From: Strigamia acuminata
Taxonomy: Eukaryota; Arthropoda; Chilopoda; Geophilomorpha; Linotaeniidae
Length of the DNA stretch: 64,000 bases
Assembly: GCA_949358305.1 (NCBI GenBank)
Contig: OX442315.1
Location: 3,658,001-3,722,000, forward strand
Direction: 5' to 3'
The translations under genes were made by a program, and so were the position numbers. The first letter of the stretch is position 1, and every line of letters begins with the position of its first letter. This document shows positions 1 through 8,502 of this stretch, one piece after another. The notes under the pieces are model-generated. The model worked only from the letters and a program-made list of their open reading frames with translations, made no database searches and was not told where the DNA came from.

Positions 1-17
1 ACGTAATGCAACAACTA

Positions 18-58
18 AATCTCGCCTCAATTCTCGCTTAATCTCGCCTCAATTCTCG
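18..58. repeat. Short CTCG-rich direct repeat at the left edge
   Basis: A 19-base motif reading AATCTCGCCTCAATTCTCG occurs twice. Related AATCTCG words recur at 17230-17345 and dominate the last 700 bases of the window. It looks like a low-order satellite and not a gene. Confidence 0.6.
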
Positions 59-185
59 ATTTTCAAGTGAAATTCAAATGATAAACTGTGTTTTCTCGAG
101 AAAAAAGGAGTTTTCAAGTGAAAAAATGGAAAAAGTGGAAAAATAACTTTATTTATACAGGTAAATGAAAAAAAGTACAGAAAAT

Positions 186-733
186 TTATTTCACATAATT
201 AAAATGACAGTTTGAAGTAAAAAGTGGATAAATTATTGTGAAACTGGCTTGACACCGTTGCAATTCTTTATGCATTGCTGCTGCTCCATTACCAGCGTAT
301 TCCAAAATGAGATAAACTCGGGTCTCGTCGTAAAAATAGCCAAACAGACGAAGGATATTACGATGCCTGTAAAATATATATAATATTGAGATTATTTTAA
401 TACTACAATGCTGTCTACAGACTTTAAATTTGCCTGGTTTTTGACTTCCCGACGTAATCGATAGTCCGCTTGCGCTTCTTCCAGTTTAATTTTACTTAAC
501 ACTTTCAACACTACTTTAAATTTTTTTGTATTCTCTCGGGCGAGATAAACATTTTCGGATTTTTCTTTTCCCAAAGTTCGAACAATCTCGAAATCATCCA
601 ACGTCCATCGTTCACTGGAAAAAATTATTTGAATAATTAAAGTTTTCATATTTGGATGTAAGTTATTAACCCCTTACCTATCGGCAGTTCGGTTCGTATT
701 TCCAGCAGCTTGAACATTATTAGAAGAAGCCAT
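186..733 (-). CDS. Aurora-kinase-like gene ending after the N-lobe (142 aa)
   Basis: Three exons join in phase on the minus strand: 678-733, 423-614 and 186-366. The start is the ATG at 733, followed by a GTAAGG donor. The middle exon carries [13 protein letters not shown], the VAIK-type lysine in VVLKV and LRREV; the third carries [21 protein letters not shown] and KELQR. These are hallmarks of the Aurora family N-lobe. The glycine-rich loop is degenerate: [12 protein letters not shown] where Aurora has a GxGxxG loop. Homology fades after KELQR and a TAA follows at 186-188 inside an AATAAA signal (185-190). The whole C-lobe, with the HRD and DFG motifs, is absent. Splice sites look usable, although the second donor (GTCTGT) is weak. 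It is either a transcribed truncated paralogue without kinase activity or a pseudogene. An alternative donor (GTAATG) after LEYAG could lead to exons beyond the window. Confidence 0.7.
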
Positions 734-1040
734 TTAAAGCCTATTTACCGTAACGCAATTCAATTCCACGACGTAGGTCAAGATTATTCCTTAAAAACTT
801 AAATGAAAACGTTGCTCGCGAAGTGAGCCTAATTAAACACCTGTGTGAAAAAGAACAACCGAGAGCAAAGACAGCCACGGATTCTGATTGGCTGTTGGTG
901 CTGTTACAAATCCAACTGCTTACGTCACTTCATGTAGCGCGCATTCTGCCGTCAGATCCTATAACTAACGTCACTAACTAACGTATACTAACGTACCTGT
1001 ACAGTAAGTAATGATACATTGCTGTAATAAATGCCTCGTA
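734..1040 (-). promoter_or_regulatory. Upstream region of the Aurora-like gene
   Basis: A CCAAT box on the minus strand lies at 887-891, about 155 bases upstream of the start codon at 733. No TATA box was recognised. The remainder shows no coding signal. Confidence 0.35.
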
Positions 1041-1049
1041 GATCTCAAA

Positions 1050-1300
1050 TATATAGGAACCGAAGTGTGCCTGGGCACTTCGGTCTTGTGCACTAAATGT
1101 GCGCCGTGAGCTTAATTTGGTGTGGCAATTCTGCACCTGCAGTCTAGGCACACTTCGGGTCTGCGCAGTAAATCTGCGCAATTAGCTTGATTTCGTGCAA
1201 CAAAGGATTTGTTGCACCAAAACGGTTAATTAGCGAGTTCACCCCAGCAAAATTGGGGTGCAATATGCTTGGGGAGTTTTCTCCCCCTTCCCCCTATCAT
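1050..1300 (-). mobile_element. Diverged antisense LTR remnant of a Gypsy element related to the one at 4382
   Basis: Read on the minus strand, this stretch follows the order of landmarks in the intact LTR: a CTCCCC block, a CACCCC/GGGGTG hairpin, the TTAGCCGTT-like word, TTGCACC, and the paired GCGCAG/CTGCGC words with AGCTAA between. Spacing and sequence have drifted but collinearity is clear. No internal retrotransposon sequence adjoins it, so it is a solo LTR or a fragment. Confidence 0.6.
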
Positions 1301-1305
1301 ACTTG

Positions 1306-1496
1306 TAAACTCTATTCCAAAAAGTAATTGAAATACTCCCATTGGTTGGGAGATTCATAACACCAGTATAAATGCATTGAACATCTTCGCACAAGTCTAC
1401 TGGAATCTAAAAACAGCATCATATTCAATACACAACTGAACTAGAGCACCAACCAACCAATGGGAGTATTTCAATTACTTTTTGGAATAGAGTTTA
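1306..1496. repeat. Perfect 44-bp inverted repeat with a 103-bp spacer
   Basis: Bases 1306-1349 and 1453-1496 are exact reverse complements over 44 positions. No transposon terminal motif or target duplication was recognised outside the arms. A transcript would fold into a long perfect stem. It may be a foldback element or a recent inverted duplication. Confidence 0.8.
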
Positions 1497-2252
1497 GTAC
1501 AGATAAGCATCAGTCATACAATCCATTGTATGGAGATTTTTCATTCAAGCTTGTTCTTGGAACCCTATTCCTTAAATGTGTCATGGTCTTAGGTAATTCT
1601 ATCCATAAGCTATTAGGAATCCATTTTCCAAAAATTAGTTTTTAACCCCTGTTATATAACAACCAAATTGGCCTGCTTTGAGTTGTTAGCCCTTGTCCTA
1701 TCAATCACAATACTCCTGGTGAATACACCCCATTCAGCCTGGCAAAACTTTATCCCAAGACAAAATCTAATGCGTTTAATTTGTTTAAAGTTCGTGGGCT
1801 GAATTTCGGTCAACCAATGTTAAAATTCATCTAAAACGCTTGTGACAGCACTGCCTTCTGCAGCGCCTTTGCGTATGAATGAACCACTGATTGAATAACA
1901 TTGAAAAGACTGCTTCGTAACTTATTCACTCCAATACCGATTTCCACTATTTCAAGTAAGCACATTTTACACACCATGTATAGAAGTAATGAAGGTTCTG
2001 CACACTATGGCATTGCAATCCAGATTGACTTGAAACACCTACAGTGCAGGACAAAACTTTGGCCCAGTTGGATAAATGATTAATAAATAAACATTTTTCA
2101 AAATATAACCAAATCAGTAATAGAATTGCATTATAATCATGCTGAAATAATGTTACAATAAGTACAAGAGTGATGTCTTTCTCACAAATGAAAAAAAATA
2201 AACGATTCAAATTTCAACCTTAGAAATCTGTGACAAAACTTTAGCCTGTTCT
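1497..2252. other. Intergenic, no gene recognised
   Basis: The only long open frame (1460-1645) starts inside the inverted-repeat arm and has no recognisable motif. The words GACAAAACTTTGGCC (about 2051) and GACAAAACTTTAGCC (about 2232) repeat and may be ends of the Tc1-type remnant next to them. Confidence 0.4.
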
Positions 2253-2470
2253 TCAAATTTTAACAAAAATTAAAATCAGTTTAACTTTAATAATTGATTC
2301 CTTTTCCACATTGTTTAACAACTTCAATACACCTTGTATGGATTGAATCAATTTGTTTTTTAAAACTTTTAGCAGTGATAGACTCCCATGCTTTTTCAAT
2401 GGATTGTCCTGCTGAAAAATCCACTTTCCTCCAGCCATTTCTCTTCCTTTCTTCCACAAATTCTTCTCCA
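2253..2470 (-). pseudogene. Tc1/mariner transposase C-terminal fragment
   Basis: On the minus strand the translation contains KWIFQQDN followed by KKHG. This is the W-x-FQQDN-x-PxH region with the second catalytic aspartate of Tc1-type DDE transposases. It then jumps to a tail resembling the family's last helix (LIQSIQ). The WP-SPDLNPIEN segment with the third acidic residue, which should lie between, is missing. There is no N-terminal DNA-binding part here, so this is a deleted, inactive remnant. Confidence 0.6.
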
Positions 2471-2570
2471 GGACCGCTTGATACAAAATCTTTTGTTGCA
2501 CCAAAAATAAAACTAGCTTACCACGCACGTCTGCTGCACAGAAACAGAAACGAATTAAGTATGCTTGGTC

Positions 2571-4184
2571 CTAAATTTTGGGATTCGAGCCCACTCTTAA
2601 CAACAACATGAAACCAACTACACATCGTGTCACTGCTCTGAAATATCAGGTATTGATCGTGTAAACGCTTGATAAGTTAAGACTTTCTTAACCAGCTCTT
2701 TCCTTGTGTGTGCCAAACACTATTTGACACACGCACTTTGCGATTCATGGCTACTTCTGTTTATTCGTAGTAATTTGTCTTGTGTATGTTGTGTGTGGTT
2801 CAAGATCGACCCCACGTCAAGAATTCGTCGAAAATTTTAATTTACATCAATTGGGGAAGGTGGCGATCAGAATGACGAATCGATCGCTTGGTTATTCTTA
2901 GGAAAATAATTTTTAGTATGTTGTACAGTATATGCATAATGAGCATTTAGAGTTTCGCAATTCGAGTTTACAACTTTTATACGTTTAAACATCACATTTA
3001 CTGTTTTTCTGGTTATCTGACTTGTTGAAAATAAGTTAACGGATAACTGTTTGAGACTTTGAGAGCAAGTTAATTGTAATTTTATGGGGGTCACATATAC
3101 AAAAACAAGGAAAGAAAAGATTATTTTGGACAATATATCATGACAATTCATGACAATTCACCCTTTATTAATTATTAAGTTTTAGTGTTGAGTATTTCCA
3201 GGATGAAATTCAAAGTATGTGTTTGTTCGTAATCTGGATATCTAAGTTCTTACTTTTGACGTGCGAGTCGATTTCAACGAACACTGAACCGTGTATGTTA
3301 CCACAACCATAACAATTGATCGCATTTAATGGTCCGTGCATATCCAACAATTCTTTGATCGAACTCAAAGTAATCAACTAAATTTTGGGATTCGAGCCCA
3401 CTCTTAACAACAACATGAAACCAACTACACATCGTGTCACTGCTCTGAAATATCAGGTATTGATCGTGTAAACGCTTGATAAGTTAAGACTTTCTTAACC
3501 AGCTCTTTCCTTGTGTGTGCCAAACACTATTTGACACACGCACTTTGCGATTCATGGCTACTTCTGTTTATTCGTAGTAATTTGTCTTGTGTATGTTGTG
3601 TGTGGTTCAAGATCGACCCCACGTCAAGAATTCGTCGAAAATTTTAATTTACATCAATTGGGGAAGGTGGCGATCAGAATGACGAATCGATCGCTTGGTT
3701 ATTCTTAGGAAAATAATTTTTAGTATGTTGTACAGTATATGCATAATGAGCATTTAGAGTTTCGCAATTCGAGTTTACAACTTTTATACGTTTAAACATC
3801 ACATTTACTGTTTTTCTGGTTATCTGACTTGTTGAAAATAAGTTAACGGATAACTGTTTGAGACTTTGAGAGCAAGTTAATTGTAATTTTATGGGGGTCA
3901 CATATACAAAAACAAGGAAAGAAAAGATTATTTTGGACAATATATCATGACAATTCATGACAATTCACCCTTTATTAATTATTAAGTTTTAGTGTTGAGT
4001 ATTTCCAGGATGAAATTCAAAGTATGTGTTTGTTCGTAATCTGGATATCTAAGTTCTTACTTTTGACGTGCGAGTCGATTTCAACGAACACTGAACCGTG
4101 TATGTTACCACAACCATAACAATTGATCGCATTTAATGGTCCGTGCATATCCAACAATTCTTTGATCGAACTCAAAGTAATCAA
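2571..4184. repeat. Exact 807-bp head-to-tail tandem duplication
   Basis: Unit 1 is 2571-3377 and unit 2 is 3378-4184. The two appear identical throughout, including a 94-codon frame found at the same offset in both. The junction shows a 2-base CT microhomology. Identity implies a recent event. The right end of each unit carries the 3' part of the LRR gene piece described at 4017-4367. Confidence 0.9.
3210..3377 (-). pseudogene. Duplicated 3' stub of the LRR gene piece
   Basis: This is the unit-1 copy of the C-terminal 55 or so codons of the frame at 4017-4367. It starts abruptly at the duplication junction, so it lacks its 5' part and cannot encode the protein by itself. Confidence 0.7.
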
Positions 4185-4367
4185 CTGACAGAAACTAAGT
4201 GATAGACATTTCAGATTTTTAAATGTGCCCAATCGAACATGTGTTGAAACCAATTGGTCAGAAAATTCATCGCAACTATCGAGTTTTAAACTTTGCAAAT
4301 CTTGACAGAGCAACAAAAACTTGTCGGTTACCGGTGTTTCATTATTCCACCAGCCAATTACTTGCAA
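4017..4367 (-). pseudogene. Leucine-rich-repeat (F-box/LRR-like) gene fragment cut by the Gypsy insertion
   Basis: The minus-strand frame encodes about 116 residues with two or three cysteine-containing leucine-rich repeats, for example LQSLKLDSC, LKCLSLSFCQLITL and LNAINCYGCGNI. This is the pattern of FBXL-type LRRs, although no F-box is visible here. A TAA lies in frame directly upstream. Across the retrotransposon, the minus strand at 16727-16790 continues in the same frame with an acidic stretch, SDISNESDDTDDTEHIPYK, as far as that stop. A 10-base direct repeat (CAAGTAATTG) sits at the break. The piece is either an exon with an unrecognised acceptor or a decayed paralogue. Confidence 0.5.
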
Positions 4368-4377
4368 TTACTTGTAA

Positions 4378-4381
4378 GGAA
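4378..4381. other. Target-site duplication GGAA, left copy (right copy 16723-16726)
   Basis: GGAA flanks both LTR outer ends. Counting the shared terminal A of the LTR it could be read as five bases (AGGAA), which is within the usual Gypsy range. Confidence 0.75.
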
Positions 4382-5333
4382 TGTGGTGATCTCAAAATAT
4401 TCACCAACTTAGAAGATAAAATTAATTGTCTTCTAATTAATTTGACTGTGGCACACGCCAAGTCAGATCATGTGACCGAGGGGAGAAATCCTCTCTAGGC
4501 ACATATCACCCCAGGTTGTCCGGGGTGAAGACGGTTATTAGCCGTTATGGTGCAATATGGTGTAATAACCACTAGTTGCACCCATTTGAGCTAAGTGCGC
4601 AGGTTTTCTGCGCAATATTGAAGCGTGCTGGGCTCGCGCCTTGGCTCGAATCGGGACTCTTGACAAAAATACACAACCCACAACATCACTGCGATATCTG
4701 CTCCGACAATACGTATTGACAGTGGACCGTGTAACCGTCAAGTTTCACCAGCTTGCTTTGTAACGAATTACAAAGCCAGCTATCCTGCTTGAATTAGCCG
4801 AAGCTAATTCCAGCAATCGTAACCGAGAAGTTTCCCGACGATCGTGAACCATCGCCGTCGCTGCCGCGCGAACGACAGCCACCGCCATCGAACGAGAGCC
4901 GGACGCCTGCCCCGTGAACCACCGCCGCTGAGCCGTCGTACGAGGACAGAAGAAACCCACGAGAACCATCGTCTTCGACCATCGTTCGTGAGTTTGCAGA
5001 ACGAAGACAATTTGCCTTCGCCTAACAACTGTGTGTTGTTTAAGCGCCATTTTAGCGCTTTGTAGCTTGCAACAGTCGTTGCAAGCCCTTCATTGTTATT
5101 TTTCCCGCTCATTATTCAGCGACTTGTCGCTCTCGTATCATTAATTCTAGTCATTTCATTGTAATTAAACGAATAAATATAAAGTGTATTTTTATTGATA
5201 AAACTGACTCTTTATTTCTGTAAACTTACCCTAGACAAGTTTTGGCCGCCGATTGTAAGTCTTGAAAAGCATTCACCTGCGGTTTCGTGCTTATTTATTA
5301 GAAATAAGTGCGATAATAACCCGGATCGCAGCA
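4382..5333 (+). repeat. 5' LTR
   Basis: The LTR is 952 bp and has TG...CA ends. It holds a CACCCC...GGGGTG stem near 4510 and an AATAAA at 5172-5177 followed by a T-rich stretch. A candidate TATA box was not assigned. Confidence 0.95.
5172..5177 (+). terminator. AATAAA polyadenylation signal in the LTR
   Basis: The hexamer lies about 155 bases before the LTR end. The equivalent in the 3' LTR is at 16561-16566, where it would end the genomic transcript. Confidence 0.6.
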
Positions 5334-5335
5334 CG

Positions 5336-5353
5336 TGGGGGCCCGTCCGGGAT
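5336..5353 (+). promoter_or_regulatory. Primer binding site matching tRNA-Pro
   Basis: TGGGGGCCCGTCCGGGAT starts two bases after the 5' LTR. It differs at one position from the tRNA-Pro primer binding site known from murine leukaemia viruses. It primes minus-strand DNA synthesis. Confidence 0.85.
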
Positions 5354-5444
5354 AGTCATTGTATAACTTTGTTAGTTAAAATTTACCCGCCATTTTTATC
5401 TTGCTTATCTTTCTTCTCTATCCTTTCTTTGTCTTCATTGAAAA

Positions 5445-8400
5445 ATGGCGACTCCAGGCGAAAAGAGACCGAGAGGCAGACCAGCGAAGAGACGAGTGGC
5501 GATCGATCTACCAGCCATGGATCAAGAAGTGACTGAGTCACAAGAACTGTTTGAAACCATGGATCAAACAGCTAACTGTAACTCGGCACAGTTAATCGTG
5601 AATGAATTCACGCAAGCGTTGGAGCGACAACAGCCATCCCCGCCCAGCGGCCAGTTGGACTTAAATAATCCAACTGGAAGTGGCCGTTCCAAGACGCAAT
5701 ACGATGATTTGAATTTACGAATTCAATCGTCAAGTGCAGAGCACTCGCTGAATTCGTCACCGGTTCAAGGTGCAGCACAGCAAGATTCTGAGAACTCCAA
5801 TATGGAAGTTTCTCATTCTCCCGTGCGTGTTACCATGATGGACGCACTCCGTGAGCAAGCTAGGCTCGAGGGAGTAAAAGTCACTAGCGAAATGACTGTG
5901 GAACAAATCCACAAAGCTATGGTTCGCAAACAATGTCAAAAAGACGTTGAAATTGTGAGAACAGGCTTGCAAGCAGAGTTCGAGGGAATGTATGCAGAAA
6001 TGCAGCAGCAAAATGCCGAACTAAAACAACAACGTGCGAATGACCATGTTAAGTTGTTACAATTAGAGCAGGAAAAAGCTTCCTGGCTAATTACGGACGA
6101 AGAGCATCAACAAAGGCTCGAGCAACTAAATCAAGCCCAAAAAGATTTAGAAATTGCTAATGAAAATTTGAGATTGGCCAACGCAAATTTGCGGGAAGCC
6201 AACACAAATTTAATGACTGCCGAACTAACCGCCCCAGTTCGAGCGAGGGAAGCAATCCCCTCATGTTCTCGAAATTACGAGAATTATGCTGCAGAACAAG
6301 CAGCAAGAGCTAAGAGATTAGCACAACGAGAAAACGAAGTATTTCTCGCTCGACAGCAGTCAGTAATTGATGCTGGTCAAGCCGCCAAAAGTCAAAGTAC
6401 TGCAGAGCAGTTATTACGTGCCGACTTAGCTGCGCAAGCTCGTGAAAACGAAATTCTTCGCGCAGATCTATTGACGGTGCAAGAAAACTTTGCAGTAGTT
6501 GTACAAAAAGTACAAGACGTTTGCGGCGAAGATAATTTTGCAAAGCCAGCCCCAGTTTTGCAAAAAGGTGCTTCCAAATCACCTGAGTTGATTGATTTAA
6601 CATCAGCTAAACCAAAAGTCAGTCGGCAATCAAGTTGGACTGACAGTGATGACTCACGCAGTAGTCGTGGAAGCCGTAATAGTCATCACAGTCGCAAAAA
6701 GCGAAAGCGACAACCAGACCCGACCGAATATCATTCCCCAAAAGTTCCGCAAGATTCGGATCGATTCTTTAGCAATAGTGACCGATTAATCGGAATGCTA
6801 GAGAAAAAGAATAAAGAACGTGAGAAACCACACGATCGTGGACGGTCACACGATAATCCGCGAGAAGGTTCACCAAAACGAGATTGTCATAACGACATCC
6901 GTGATGGGCCGAGACACCGTGGAAATCCGCCAGGTGGTGACCCACCAGGTGGAGATAGTTCAGATGGACATGGAGGTGGCCACTCACGTGACCACAATTC
7001 GAATGGCAATCGAGGTGGAAGGGGACCACCAAATGGAGACCGTCGTCCGCCAGATGGCGACGATCCTCCGGACCCTGATCCGCCGCCAAATCCGAATCAT
7101 GAATCTGCGTCAGATACAGATTCCTCACGTCCCAGTGTGAGAGGGCGATCTCGTCACAGAACACGTAGTAGAACTCAAAGACCCGATTTCTACACGAAAG
7201 ATGAGATTGACCAGTTGTTGAGGCAAAATGCTCAACAACAGCGAAAAAACAGAAGGGATAAAATTATTTTGCAAAAAATAAATGAATTTACTTCTGATAA
7301 ATGGACTCATCAAACAACAGATGAAAAGTTCATTAGATGGGATCGAGTTATCCCACATGCCTATAATGGAAGTTGGCAAGCAGGGTCAAACCTCTTGCTG
7401 GAAATATTCGAACTAGGCAAGGTTCACAGTTTTAGCTGTGAAGGTGCATTGGCCCATCTAGTACCGAGGATACTGGTTGGCGATGTCAAGGAGTGGTTTC
7501 GCAGGAAAGACTTCACGAAGTGGGATGACTTCGTTAAACAATTTATGTTTAAATTTGGTGAATCGAGCGAAGACATCAAGACGCTCTGGAGATGTCTTAA
7601 GCAACGAAAAGGCGAAAGCTTACATTCGTACATGCTAAGAGCAGAGAATCTGCTTGGCAGAATGCCACATGCTGTTACTGATGCAACAGCAGATGATCAG
7701 TTTAGAGCTGGTCTCACAGAATATAGTAAAAATATTCTGATGATGTCGGACGCTCCCGACCCGGGGAAATTCTCCGAGTTAAACGAGTTCATGGAGGTCA
7801 ATCAATTGCGCATTGACGAAAAATACAAAGCTTACCTTACAGATGCCGAAAGGTCAGCGTACTTAAAGCGAGAGAAAAGACTCGCTGAGCAAAACAATGA
7901 AACCTTCAATGGTTTGAAATTGTTGCAGCCACCTAGTTACGAAGACTTTCTAGACGAGGTGGAAGGGAAGAGTTCGAAAAAAGAATCTTCCAAAAAGGAC
8001 GTCAAAAATCCTCATTCAGTTCCTAAGTTACATGCAAATATAACTGGAGCTGAAACTCCGCCGTCTGAAGCTGAAGAAGCTGAAGAGGAGGAGGAAGCAG
8101 GAGATGAGACGTTGGCTTTATTGGCCAAAGCAGCGGCGTTGTTAGCAAAAAATAACCCCGTTGCAGGCAAATGGAAGCCAAGAATGAAACCAAAAAATGT
8201 TTTATTTGACGCATCAAAGGTGAATACCGAAAGGAATTCAAAGTCACCTGCGGTGTCGCCCGAGCGCCGGTCTGACGCTCGTTCTCGTTCTGCCTCACCA
8301 GCAGCAACGAAAAAGAAATCGCCTGCCACTGATCCATGCAATTTATGCAAAAAATTAGGGCATTGGCAAAAAGACTGCCCTTCCTCTAAAAAGGACAAAC

Positions 8401-8468
8401 CAGTGTCAACAGCTGAGTTTGAAAAAGCAGTCAAGATCATAACTGACATGTTTCGAAAAAACTTGTAG
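5445..8468 (+). CDS. gag: Gag polyprotein (1007 aa)
   Basis: The frame opens with an ATG 91 bases after the primer site and ends with TAG at 8466-8468. Residues 1-150 are polar and low in complexity. About 155-300 is a long heptad-rich coiled coil. About 390-580 is an Arg/Ser/Gly/Pro-rich disordered region with many RS dipeptides. About 614-766 matches the retrotransposon Gag capsid region (VKEWFRRKDF, WDDFVKQFMFKF, RKGESLHSYMLRAENLL). A CCHC zinc knuckle, CNLCKKLGHWQKDC, lies at 965-978. Gag would package the RNA into cytoplasmic particles. It is far longer than a typical Gypsy Gag; the extra is the N-terminal coiled coil and RS-rich part. The last codons contain the slippery site into pol. 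Confidence 0.92.
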   Translation: MATPGEKRPRGRPAKRRVAIDLPAMDQEVTESQELFETMDQTANCNSAQLIVNEFTQALERQQPSPPSGQLDLNNPTGSGRSKTQYDDLNLRIQSSSAEHSLNSSPVQGAAQQDSENSNMEVSHSPVRVTMMDALREQARLEGVKVTSEMTVEQIHKAMVRKQCQKDVEIVRTGLQAEFEGMYAEMQQQNAELKQQRANDHVKLLQLEQEKASWLITDEEHQQRLEQLNQAQKDLEIANENLRLANANLREANTNLMTAELTAPVRAREAIPSCSRNYENYAAEQAARAKRLAQRENEVFLARQQSVIDAGQAAKSQSTAEQLLRADLAAQARENEILRADLLTVQENFAVVVQKVQDVCGEDNFAKPAPVLQKGASKSPELIDLTSAKPKVSRQSSWTDSDDSRSSRGSRNSHHSRKKRKRQPDPTEYHSPKVPQDSDRFFSNSDRLIGMLEKKNKEREKPHDRGRSHDNPREGSPKRDCHNDIRDGPRHRGNPPGGDPPGGDSSDGHGGGHSRDHNSNGNRGGRGPPNGDRRPPDGDDPPDPDPPPNPNHESASDTDSSRPSVRGRSRHRTRSRTQRPDFYTKDEIDQLLRQNAQQQRKNRRDKIILQKINEFTSDKWTHQTTDEKFIRWDRVIPHAYNGSWQAGSNLLLEIFELGKVHSFSCEGALAHLVPRILVGDVKEWFRRKDFTKWDDFVKQFMFKFGESSEDIKTLWRCLKQRKGESLHSYMLRAENLLGRMPHAVTDATADDQFRAGLTEYSKNILMMSDAPDPGKFSELNEFMEVNQLRIDEKYKAYLTDAERSAYLKREKRLAEQNNETFNGLKLLQPPSYEDFLDEVEGKSSKKESSKKDVKNPHSVPKLHANITGAETPPSEAEEAEEEEEAGDETLALLAKAAALLAKNNPVAGKWKPRMKPKNVLFDASKVNTERNSKSPAVSPERRSDARSRSASPAATKKKSPATDPCNLCKKLGHWQKDCPSSKKDKPVSTAEFEKAVKIITDMFRKNL

Positions 8469-8502
8469 ACGCAGATCCATCAGGTCTAGTGGACGCTGCG
8501 TC
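8456..8502 (+). promoter_or_regulatory. -1 ribosomal frameshift signal: slippery A AAA AAC plus stem-loop
   Basis: In the gag frame the codons read CGA AAA AAC TTG TAG, so 8456-8462 is a canonical in-phase A AAA AAC heptamer just before the gag stop. A shift of -1 enters the frame that is open through pol. After a 5-base spacer, GACGCAG (8468-8474) pairs with CTGCGTC (8496-8502), and TCCA (8476-8479) with TGGA (8490-8493) extends the stem inward around a 10-base loop. The layout matches retroviral gag-pol signals. Confidence 0.85.

Noticed and set aside
2867-3958. Two identical 94-codon frames (MNCHDILSK...) as a duplicated gene
   Set aside because: They are equal only because the 807-bp unit is duplicated. 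No domain, and the frame lies upstream of the LRR piece without splice support.
4538-5112. Several arginine-rich frames in the LTRs (also at 15927-16501)
   Set aside because: They lie wholly inside identical LTRs on conflicting strands and match no family; the LTR function explains the sequence.
6769-7164. Antisense frame within gag (131 aa)
   Set aside because: Shadow of the RS/GD-rich gag region; no independent signal.
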